From Novosphingobium capsulatum (GTDB taxonomy: Bacteria; Pseudomonadota; Alphaproteobacteria; Sphingomonadales; Sphingomonadaceae), in the NCBI GenBank assembly GCA_015661825.1, contig DQVI01000075.1, positions 1-54,806 on the forward strand: a DNA stretch of 54,806 nucleotides. Reading direction: 5' to 3'. Each line of letters starts with the position of its first letter. Positions within the stretch are counted from its first letter, which is position 1. Below are positions 18,319 to 25,428 of the stretch, in pieces. Both the position numbers and the translations under genes were made by a program. The notes beneath the pieces were generated by a model that was not told the origin of the DNA, ran no database searches, and was given only the letters and a program-made list of their open reading frames with translations.

Positions 18319-19638
18319 ATGGAATTCCCAGGCATGCCGCACATGACCGCCCTTCATCACCAGAACGCCCGACGCGGAACACGGGGCAACCCGGCCCCGC
18401 TGCGTTCGCACCTTCCGGTCATCGGGGTGGCCCTGCTGGTCATCTTCAACCTCGCCCTGCCCAAGGGCGGCATCAAGATCCTCAATCTGCCGCTCACCTG
18501 GGGCTATCTGCTGCTGCTGCTGCTTACCCCGCTGGCCGGACTGGGGCTGATCGGGCGGCGCCAGATCGCCCATGCGCCGCTGATCCAGGCGCTTGCCTGC
18601 TTCATGCCGACAGCCGCGATGGTGGTGGCCAAGGCGCTTCTCTACGACCTGCCGATGCAGACCTGGGCAATCTACGTGACGATCTTCGGCGTGCTGTCGG
18701 GCGCGATGCTGATCGCGCTGGTGCCCTATCTCGAAGATGTCCCGGCCGACATGCTGGGCCGGTTCCTGCGCCTTGCGATGCGCTTTGTCGTGCTGTGGGG
18801 CCTGATGAATTTCGTGCTGCGCATCGTGACCGGGCAGTTCATCGAAATCCCCTATGTCACCGTCAACGCCGCCGACGTGGGCGACATCTTTTCCAAGATG
18901 AACAATCGCGGTGGCCTGATGAAACTGGTCTCCACGTTCAACAACGGCAACATCTACGGCGTGTGCATGGTCATCGTGACGCCGATGTACCTGCTGTTCG
19001 AAAAGAACCGCACGTTCGTGGCCCTGCTGTTCATCGCCCTGGTCTGCACGCTCAGCCGCACGGTGTGGTTCGGCGTGGTGGGAATGATCGTGATGATGAT
19101 CGTGGGCGGGCAGATCCGCCTGACCAATCCGCTGGTATGGCTGGGCACGCTGGCCGCGCTGCTCGGGGTGATCGCGCTGATGCCGGTTCTGGGGTGGAGC
19201 CCCGACAAGCTGGTCGATGCCCGGCTGGGCGGGCGCGACGTCTATTTCGATGCCTATGAATTCACCATTCTGGGCGGCGACCACATGCAGGTGCCCGAAC
19301 TGGTCTATTACGGCTTCGCGCAGAGCTTCGGCGTGCTGGGCATGCTCTTTCCGCTGGCAGGCATGCTGTTTGCCCCGGTCTATGCGGCGATAAACTGGGC
19401 CACGCTCAACCCGCTGCGGCGTGCGGCGGCCATCGGCGCCGCCAGCTATCTGATCGCCGCGCTGATTGACGGGGCCTTCATCCTGCCCCCCACCTTCGTG
19501 CTGTTCCTGTTTGCCTGCGGCATGGTCTACCGGCGCGGCCTGCACCCCGATGCGAGGGCCCCGGTGCCCCTGGCCACCCGTTTTCAGGGACGGGCCGCTC
19601 CCGGACGACTCGTCGCCGATCGGCTCCCCGTTCGGTGA
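18319..19638 (+). CDS. Polysaccharide polymerase-like membrane protein (Wzy candidate)
   Basis: This 439-aa protein has about ten hydrophobic helices. Its loops include FNNGNIYGVCMVIVTPMYL and CTLSRTVWFGVVGMIV, a polymerase/ligase-like arrangement in which a Ser-Arg-Thr motif sits at the start of a helix. A C-terminal periplasmic loop contains GRDVYFDAYEF and QVPELVYYGFAQSFGVLG. It is too divergent to name. Wzy polymerases are poorly conserved, and the location next to a GT4 supports this role. Start codons at 18319, 18334 and 18343 are all possible. Its stop overlaps the next gene's GTG by 4 bp. Confidence 0.65.
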   Translation: MEFPGMPHMTALHHQNARRGTRGNPAPLRSHLPVIGVALLVIFNLALPKGGIKILNLPLTWGYLLLLLLTPLAGLGLIGRRQIAHAPLIQALACFMPTAAMVVAKALLYDLPMQTWAIYVTIFGVLSGAMLIALVPYLEDVPADMLGRFLRLAMRFVVLWGLMNFVLRIVTGQFIEIPYVTVNAADVGDIFSKMNNRGGLMKLVSTFNNGNIYGVCMVIVTPMYLLFEKNRTFVALLFIALVCTLSRTVWFGVVGMIVMMIVGGQIRLTNPLVWLGTLAALLGVIALMPVLGWSPDKLVDARLGGRDVYFDAYEFTILGGDHMQVPELVYYGFAQSFGVLGMLFPLAGMLFAPVYAAINWATLNPLRRAAAIGAASYLIAALIDGAFILPPTFVLFLFACGMVYRRGLHPDARAPVPLATRFQGRAAPGRLVADRLPVR

Positions 19639-20843
19639 CGCAGCCCCCGTCCGCCCCCACCGACGCGACGACAACGCCCGCCTCGCAGGCCGACACGGCA
19701 CCCGGCGCGCCCCCCCATTCCGCCCCCGGCGGCGCCAGGGTGCTGCATATCGCGCAGATGCTGCCGGGCGGCATCATTTCCTACATCGAGGAACTGCTGC
19801 CCACGCAAATGGCCCAGTTCGGGCCCGCCAACATCATGGCGCTCGTCGCGGCCAAGGATGCCGGGCTGCTCTCCACGATGGCGCCGGGCAGCGTGCACAC
19901 GTTCCCGAAAAGCGGACGCTCGCTGCGCGAACTGTTCCGCTTCGCGCGACGGGCGGTCAGCGTCGTGCGCGCGGAACGTCCCGACATCGTCCACCTGCAC
20001 AGCACCTTTGCCGGCCTGCTGCGCCCGCTGATCCTGCTGGCCTCCCGCAGGCCGAGGCCCGCCATCATCTACTGCGCCCATGGCTGGGCCTTCAACATGC
20101 GCACGGCCCGCTGGAAGCGAACCCTCTATGCCATGGTCGAACGCGCGCTGTCGCATTGCGCCGATCACATCATCTGCATTTCCGCGTTCGAGTATCGCAG
20201 CGCGCTGGAGCGGGGCATTTCGCCCGCCCGCATGACGATGATCGAGAATGCCATCACCAGCCGGCCCCGGCCTGCGGGCAAGGCTCCGTTCCGCCCGGCC
20301 GAGGGGATCAACCTCCTGTTCATCGGCCGCTTCGACAAGCAGAAGGGGTTCGACATCGCCGAGGCGGCCATGGATCTGGTGCGCGATGTGCCGGTCACGC
20401 TCCATGCCGTGGGCGGTTTTGTCGTCAACGATGCCCAGACGCCCCATCCGCGCTGCAAGGGCAGGCCCAATATCGTCCACTATGGCTGGCAGGACCGCCG
20501 GGTGGTCTATGACTTCATCGACCAGGCCGATGCCCTGGTCATCCCCTCGCGCTGGGAAGGCTTTGGCATCGCCGCCATCGAGGCCATGCGCGCGGGCAAG
20601 CCGGTCATCGCCGCCGATGTCGATGCCCTGCCCGAAATCGTCGTTGCCGGCGTGACAGGCCTGATCGTCCCGCCCGAAGACCCGGCCACGCTCGCGCGCG
20701 TGATCCGCGGGCTCAACAAGGAACGCCTCGCCCGGATGGGGGAGGCCGCACGGGCGCGCTTTCTCGAACGCTTCACCAGCGAACGGCTCAATCGCGAAAT
20801 CCTCGATACCTATCGCGCGCTGCTGGCCCAGCGGGCGCGCTGA
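19635..20843 (+). CDS. Glycosyltransferase family 4
   Basis: This 402-aa GT-B fold enzyme adds a sugar to the growing lipid-linked repeat unit on the cytoplasmic side. The N-terminal domain shows VLHIAQMLPGGIISYIEELL and PDIVHLHSTFAGLL. The donor-binding C-terminal domain shows LLFIGRFDKQKGFDIA and the EX7E motif in SRWEGFGIAAIEAMRAGKPV. The first 35 residues are a Pro/Thr/Ala-rich tail. The GTG at 19635 overlaps the stop of the polymerase-like gene (GTGA), so the two are translationally coupled. Confidence 0.88.
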   Translation: MTQPPSAPTDATTTPASQADTAPGAPPHSAPGGARVLHIAQMLPGGIISYIEELLPTQMAQFGPANIMALVAAKDAGLLSTMAPGSVHTFPKSGRSLRELFRFARRAVSVVRAERPDIVHLHSTFAGLLRPLILLASRRPRPAIIYCAHGWAFNMRTARWKRTLYAMVERALSHCADHIICISAFEYRSALERGISPARMTMIENAITSRPRPAGKAPFRPAEGINLLFIGRFDKQKGFDIAEAAMDLVRDVPVTLHAVGGFVVNDAQTPHPRCKGRPNIVHYGWQDRRVVYDFIDQADALVIPSRWEGFGIAAIEAMRAGKPVIAADVDALPEIVVAGVTGLIVPPEDPATLARVIRGLNKERLARMGEAARARFLERFTSERLNREILDTYRALLAQRAR

Positions 20844-20855
20844 CAGGCGCTCACG

Positions 20856-20909
20856 CCCCGGTTACGCCTGCCTGCCCGGTTCAGCCCGCTTGCCCGGTTA
20901 CGCCCGCCT
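20856..20909. repeat. Three tandem 18-bp units at a gene end
   Basis: Three imperfect copies of a unit like CCCGGTTACGCCTGCCTG run from the gap after the GT4 gene into the C-terminus of the minus-strand gene. The stop codon at 20881 lies inside the second unit, so the repeat encodes the last residues (AGVTGQAG) and an untranslated extension that would read similarly. Confidence 0.7.
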
Positions 20910-21858
20910 GTTCCGCAAAGAATGCACGCAGCGCGGCCTCGTCGGCGGCCACCTGGACCGGGTTGTCGGCCCAGCCGCGCAAGACCCGCCCGATCCGGCC
21001 CTGTCCGAACAGCTCGGCCACGAACAGCGACTGCCCGAACGCGCCCAGATCGAGCAGCGCGGTGGACACCGGCGCCACGAACGCGCGATAGCCATGGGCC
21101 TGCGCATGAGGGCCGATCCCGTGGGGCATGTCGGCAAGGGTTACGCCACCGGGCACACGGGCAAGCAGGGCAGGCAACCCGCCCTTGTCCTCGCGCGGGT
21201 GGGGCAGATAGCGCACCGGCCAGGGCGAGGCCGCCACGATCGCGGCCAGCCCGCGTGTCCAGTGGGTGCGGGAGATCAGGCGGTCTTCCACCAGCGGCGA
21301 GCCGATCACCAGAACCTGATCCTGCGCCGGGGCCAGCACCGGGCTGGCCAGCGTGAGGTTGCGGGCGCGGAAACGGTCGCGCACCAGCATCCCGCTGCGG
21401 TCGGCCCGCCGCACCATCGCGCCATGGGGATAGAACCCGGCGAGAATCTGCACGGCCCCGCGCGCCGCGTACCAGAGCGGCGTGGTCAGATCGACATAGT
21501 GCGAGAGCCCCTCCTCCCACAGTTCGACCTTGCCGCGATACCATGCCAGGATCGAGCGTTCGAGCGGCTCGCCTTCGAGGAAAAGCACCAGCCGGGTGAT
21601 GCCCAGCGCCTCCAGCCTGTCGCGCACTTGCGCATAATAGCGGCGGTTGGCGCGGAAATTGCGCAAGAACCGCACCGGGTGCGGGTCGATCCGCGCCTCG
21701 CGCCCGAGGAACAGCCCCCGCCCCGGAAAGGCCTGTTCGATGGCCCCGGCCAGACGCTCGTCGCGGTAGAGAACCAGATCGATGTCCGGTTCGTTTTCCT
21801 GCAACAGCCCCAGATGCAGGCTCGACCGCGCCAGCGCGGCATTCACGCCCCGGCTCAT
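20881..21858 (-). CDS. Sialyltransferase-like glycosyltransferase (GT52/polysialyltransferase-like)
   Basis: This 325-aa protein shows the two short motifs shared by bacterial sialyltransferases: (D/E)(D/E)G in ELWEEGLSHY near residue 120, and HP in VRYLPHPREDKGG near residue 215. It also has VLVIGSPLVEDRLI before the HP block and a Ser/Thr block (APVSTALLDLG) near residue 267. This pattern fits GT52-type enzymes, which transfer sialic acid or a related nonulosonate from CMP. It directly precedes, divergently, the NeuB fusion and CMP-sugar synthetase genes, which supports the call. The start at 21858 is preferred because the next in-frame ATG (21918) lies inside a palindromic repeat. It is the only minus-strand gene in the left half of the locus. 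Confidence 0.72.
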   Translation of the reverse strand: MSRGVNAALARSSLHLGLLQENEPDIDLVLYRDERLAGAIEQAFPGRGLFLGREARIDPHPVRFLRNFRANRRYYAQVRDRLEALGITRLVLFLEGEPLERSILAWYRGKVELWEEGLSHYVDLTTPLWYAARGAVQILAGFYPHGAMVRRADRSGMLVRDRFRARNLTLASPVLAPAQDQVLVIGSPLVEDRLISRTHWTRGLAAIVAASPWPVRYLPHPREDKGGLPALLARVPGGVTLADMPHGIGPHAQAHGYRAFVAPVSTALLDLGAFGQSLFVAELFGQGRIGRVLRGWADNPVQVAADEAALRAFFAEQAGVTGQAG

Positions 21859-21886
21859 CGACGGGCCTGCGTGTCTGATATGTCTG

Positions 21887-22034
21887 ATCCGAAACGATCG
21901 TTTCGGATGGTACGGCACCGGCCCGCTCCCCCACCCGGCCTCCCATAGGGTACTATCGTTGGGAGGTCGGGTGGGGGAGCGGGCCGGGGCCGTACCGAAA
22001 TTCGCCTCTTCGGCGGATTTCCAAGCAGACTCTC
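21887..22034. repeat. Large composite inverted repeat (palindromic copies B and C)
   Basis: A perfect 22-bp palindrome (21887-21908) leads into a 37-bp arm (21909-21945). After a 14-base loop, this arm pairs with 21960-21996 at 35 of 37 positions. Next to the right arm, 21997-22019 forms a smaller hairpin like copy A. The two halves are thus inverted copies of the repeat seen at 11494-11550. Confidence 0.85.
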
Positions 22035-22372
22035 AGGGCACCGGAAATCGCCGCGAAACTGCCAAACCGGTTGTGCCATATCCCGCCAAATCCCGCCCTG
22101 CTGCATCGCAAAAAGACCTTGCCGCACCTTGCCGCGCTGCTAATGTTGATCCCGATGTCTGGCAATTGATTGTCCAATAGGCAAGGGCCGGACCAAATTG
22201 AATGACTTAACACTGCCGTGCGAGGATTGGCTCTGGTCTTGTACTCCGGCAATACCGTGTCCGGTCAGACCGTATCCAGACAGGGGCCATCGGGGCCCAA
22301 ACCAGGAGAGCTTGATTTGCAACCCGGAAAAAGCCCCGCTTTCTCAAGCGCGTTTTCAAGAAGGCCGGTTGC
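22035..22372 (+). other. Upstream region of the nonulosonate genes
   Basis: About 340 bases lie between the large hairpin and the NeuB-fusion start. The stretch contains GGGGCCATCGGGGCCC near 22286 and AGGAGAGC near 22304, plus GAAGG eight bases before the ATG at 22373. A promoter is expected here but I cannot locate it with confidence. I see no gene. Confidence 0.35.
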
Positions 22373-24646
22373 ATGATCATCGACCGCAGCACGGCGGCCT
22401 ATCGTGTCTTTGCCGAAGACACGATTCTCGTCGGCCTCCAGAAGATCTCGGCCAACAAGGCCGGCTTCGTCATCGTGGTCAGCGAGAGCGGGCGCGTGGT
22501 CGGCACGGTGACCGACGGCGACATTCGCCGCTGGATGGCCGCGGCCACCCTGATCGACGTGAACCTGCCGATCCAGGCCATCGCCAACACCGCCTTTACC
22601 CAGTTGCCGTTCCAGACCCCGCGCGACCAGATCGCGGGCAGGCTCGATTCCAAGGTCCGCTTCATCCCGCTGGTCGACGAATACCAGCACCTGATCGCCA
22701 TCGCGCGTCAGGGCGAGGCCGAATTTGCCATTGACGGGCGCCTGATCGGGCCGGGCCACCCCAGCTACATCATCGCCGAAATCGGCAACAACCATAACGG
22801 CGATGTCGAACTGGGCCGTCGCCTGATCGATCTGGCCGCGCAGGCCGGGGCCGATTGCGCCAAGTTCCAGATGCGCGACATGGCCAGCCTCTATGCCGCG
22901 CAGGGCAACCCGGACGACGCCAGCCAGGATCTGGGCGCGCAATATACGCTCGACCTGCTCGCCCGCTTCAACCTGAGCGTGGACGACCTTTACCGCCTGT
23001 TCGACCATTGCCTCGCGCGCGGGATGACCCCGCTGTGCACCCCCTGGGACGAAGCCTCGCTGCGCGCGCTCGAGGCCTATGGCATGGCCGGCTACAAGGT
23101 CGCCTCGGCCGATTTCACCAACCACGACCTGCTCACCGCGATGGCCCGCACGGCCAAGCCGCTGATCGCCTCGACCGGCATGTCGAGCGAGGCCGAGATC
23201 ATCGCCTCGGTCGCCCTCCTGCGTCAGGAAGGCGCCTCGTTCGCGCTGCTCCATTGCAATTCGACTTATCCCGCGCCCTACAAGGACGTGAATCTGGCCT
23301 ACATGAACCGGCTGAAGGAACTGGGCGATTGCCCGGTCGGCTATTCGGGCCATGAACGCGGCTGGTTCGTGCCGGTGGCCGCCATCGCGCTGGGCGCCAG
23401 CGTGATCGAAAAGCATTTCACCGTGGACCGCACGATGGAGGGCAACGACCACCGTGTCTCGCTGCTGCCCGACGAACTGCGCGCCATGGTCGAGGCGATC
23501 CGCGCCACCGAACAATCGATGGGCACCGCCGCCGAGCGCGAGGTGACGCAAGGCGAGATGATGAACCGCGAGGTTCTGGCCAAGAGCCTTCATGCCGCGA
23601 CCGACATCGCGCCCGGCACGGTGATCACCCATGCCCATATCCTCGTGCGCAGCCCCGGACAGGGCCTCCAGCCCAACCAGCGCGAGGCGCTCGCGGGCCG
23701 CACGGCCACCCGCGCGATCAAGGCGGGAACGCCGTTCTTCCCCACCGATATCGAGGATCGCCGGATCGAACCGCGCGCCTTTGCCTTCGCGCGCCCGTGG
23801 GGCATTCCGGTGCGCTATCACGATTATCGCGCGATGCTCGACCTCGCGCCGCTGCCGTTCCTCGAATATCACCTGTCCTACAAGGACATGGACGAAGACC
23901 TGCGCACCTGGTTCGATGCCCCGCTGCCGATTTCCTTTGCCGTCCATGCCCCCGAACTTTTCGCCGGGGACCACGTGCTCGATCTGGCTTCTCCCGACGA
24001 AGCCTATCGCGCCCATTCGATTGCCCAGCTCCAGCGCGTGATCGATGTCACCCGCGCGCTCAAGCCATGGCATCAGGGGCCCGAGCGCCCGGTCATCGTC
24101 ACCAACATGGGCGGGTTCAACGCCAAGGGCTTTCTCCCGCGCGAGGAACGCGCAGCCCTCTATGACCGCATCGTCGACAGCCTGTCGCGGCTCGACAGCG
24201 CAGGCGTGGAGATCATTCCCCAGACGATGCCGCCCTTCCCGTGGCATTTCGGCGGGCAGAGCCACCACAACCTGTTCATGGACCCCGACGAGATCGTCGC
24301 CTTCTGCATGGCCAACGACATGCGCGTGTGCCTCGATCTTTCGCACTCGCAACTGGCGTGCAACCATTTCGGCTGGTCGATGAGCGAATTCTGCCGCAAG
24401 GTCGGGCGCTATGCCGCACACCTCCATGTCGTCGATGCCAAGGGCGTCGATGGCGAAGGGCTGCAAATCGGCGAGGGGCACATGGACTTTGCCGCGCTGG
24501 CGCAAATCCTCGACGAGACCTGCCCGCAGGCCTCGTTCATCCCCGAGATCTGGCAGGGCCACAAGAACGGGGGCGCGGGCTTCTGGCAGGCGCTCGACGC
24601 GCTCGAACCGTGGTTCGGCAGCGCCTCCCCCGCGCAGCAGGCCTGA
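22373..24646 (+). CDS. CBS-NeuB-SAF-TIM-barrel fusion: nonulosonate synthase fused to a sugar-isomerase-like domain
   Basis: This 757-aa protein combines four modules. Residues 1-115 are a CBS pair (hallmark GTVTDGDIRR at 44-53). Residues 130-380 are a NeuB-type synthase, which condenses PEP with a six-carbon sugar: IIAEIGNNHNGD at 133-144, DCAKFQ, IASTGMSS, LHCNSTYPAPY near 293-303, and EKHFTVDRTMEGNDH near 346-360. Residues 396-460 are a SAF (antifreeze-like) domain. Residues 470-745 resemble xylose-isomerase/endonuclease-IV TIM barrels, with possible metal ligands in FAVHAPE (525), CLDLSHS (655, 657), HLHVVDAKG (683-688), IGEG (701) and IPEIWQGH (725). The usual GYSDH block reads GYSGH. 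NeuB proteins are normally about 350 aa. The CMP-synthetase gene follows 5 bases later. The sugar made is unknown. Confidence 0.87.
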   Translation: MIIDRSTAAYRVFAEDTILVGLQKISANKAGFVIVVSESGRVVGTVTDGDIRRWMAAATLIDVNLPIQAIANTAFTQLPFQTPRDQIAGRLDSKVRFIPLVDEYQHLIAIARQGEAEFAIDGRLIGPGHPSYIIAEIGNNHNGDVELGRRLIDLAAQAGADCAKFQMRDMASLYAAQGNPDDASQDLGAQYTLDLLARFNLSVDDLYRLFDHCLARGMTPLCTPWDEASLRALEAYGMAGYKVASADFTNHDLLTAMARTAKPLIASTGMSSEAEIIASVALLRQEGASFALLHCNSTYPAPYKDVNLAYMNRLKELGDCPVGYSGHERGWFVPVAAIALGASVIEKHFTVDRTMEGNDHRVSLLPDELRAMVEAIRATEQSMGTAAEREVTQGEMMNREVLAKSLHAATDIAPGTVITHAHILVRSPGQGLQPNQREALAGRTATRAIKAGTPFFPTDIEDRRIEPRAFAFARPWGIPVRYHDYRAMLDLAPLPFLEYHLSYKDMDEDLRTWFDAPLPISFAVHAPELFAGDHVLDLASPDEAYRAHSIAQLQRVIDVTRALKPWHQGPERPVIVTNMGGFNAKGFLPREERAALYDRIVDSLSRLDSAGVEIIPQTMPPFPWHFGGQSHHNLFMDPDEIVAFCMANDMRVCLDLSHSQLACNHFGWSMSEFCRKVGRYAAHLHVVDAKGVDGEGLQIGEGHMDFAALAQILDETCPQASFIPEIWQGHKNGGAGFWQALDALEPWFGSASPAQQA

Positions 24647-24651
24647 TCCCG

Positions 24652-25428
24652 ATGACCGAACTGGCATCCCTGATCGTGCCGGGGCTGGCCTATGGGCTGA
24701 CGCTGGGCCGGGGCGGCTCGCAGGGGCTTCCCGGCAAGAACGTGCGGCCATTGGGCGGGCATCCGCTGATCGCGTGGTCGGTGGCGGCTGGCCGCCTCGC
24801 GCAAGGGGTCGCGCGGGTGCTCTGCTCGACCGACGACGAAGCCATTGCCCAAGCCGCGAGGATCGCCGGGGCCGACGTGCCCTTCCTGCGCCCCGCTGCC
24901 TTTGCCACCAGCGCCGCGACCGACCTCGACGTGTTCACCCATGCGGTCGAATGGCTGGCGCAGGCCGAGGGGCGCCTGCCCGAATTCTTCGTGCAACTGC
25001 GCCCCACCCAACCCTTTCGCGAGGCGGGCTGGATCGACGAGGCGCTCGCCCGGATGAAGGCGGACCCGGCGATCACCTGCATCCGCACGATCGCGCCCGC
25101 GCCCCACACGCCCTACAAGATGTGGCTGGCCGATGACGCGCAGCGGCTCTCCCCGCTGCTCACCCTGCCGGGCGTTGCCGAACCCTTCAACATGCCGCGC
25201 CAGTCGCTCCCCACGGTCTACTGGCATACCGGACAGCTCGACGTGATCCGCACCACCACGCTGCTGCAAGGCTCGATGACCGGCGACCATATCGAGGGGC
25301 TGACCGTCCCCATCGAAAGCGCCGCCGACATCGACACCCTGATCGATTTTCAGGTCGCCGAGCTGCGCTTTGCCCAGCAGATGCCCAAGGCCCTGATCGA
25401 CTGGCTGGAACCCTCGCCCAACTGCTAG
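24652..25428 (+). CDS. neuA: CMP-nonulosonate (N-acylneuraminate) cytidylyltransferase
   Basis: This enzyme activates a sialic-acid-like sugar with CTP to give the CMP-sugar donor. The protein is 258 aa. It has the nucleotide-binding opening GRGGSQGLPGKNVRPLGGHP, then STDDEAIAQAA, QLRPTQPFRE (the RPTSPLR-type motif) and YWHTGQLDVIR near residue 190. The longer open frame upstream (from 24241) is out of frame with, and overlaps, the NeuB fusion, so the ATG at 24652 is the start. It follows the NeuB fusion by 5 bases and is surely in the same operon. Its TAG stop shares the palindrome CTAG with the stop of the convergent flippase gene. KdsB is an alternative, but the NeuB partner argues for NeuA. 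Confidence 0.88.
   Translation: MTELASLIVPGLAYGLTLGRGGSQGLPGKNVRPLGGHPLIAWSVAAGRLAQGVARVLCSTDDEAIAQAARIAGADVPFLRPAAFATSAATDLDVFTHAVEWLAQAEGRLPEFFVQLRPTQPFREAGWIDEALARMKADPAITCIRTIAPAPHTPYKMWLADDAQRLSPLLTLPGVAEPFNMPRQSLPTVYWHTGQLDVIRTTTLLQGSMTGDHIEGLTVPIESAADIDTLIDFQVAELRFAQQMPKALIDWLEPSPNC

Noticed and set aside
20856..20909. Considered as a small CRISPR-like array
   Set aside because: The three units are contiguous, imperfect and only 18 bp with no spacers, so they are tandem duplications. No cas gene is present.
21859..21918. Upstream extension of the sialyltransferase-like gene to 21918
   Set aside because: The extra 20 codons run into a 22-bp palindrome of the dispersed repeat. The ATG at 21858 fits better.
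24241..24651. A longer neuA starting at 24241
   Set aside because: The added codons lie out of frame inside the NeuB fusion and encode a low-complexity Arg-rich stretch. The NeuA signature begins soon after 24652.
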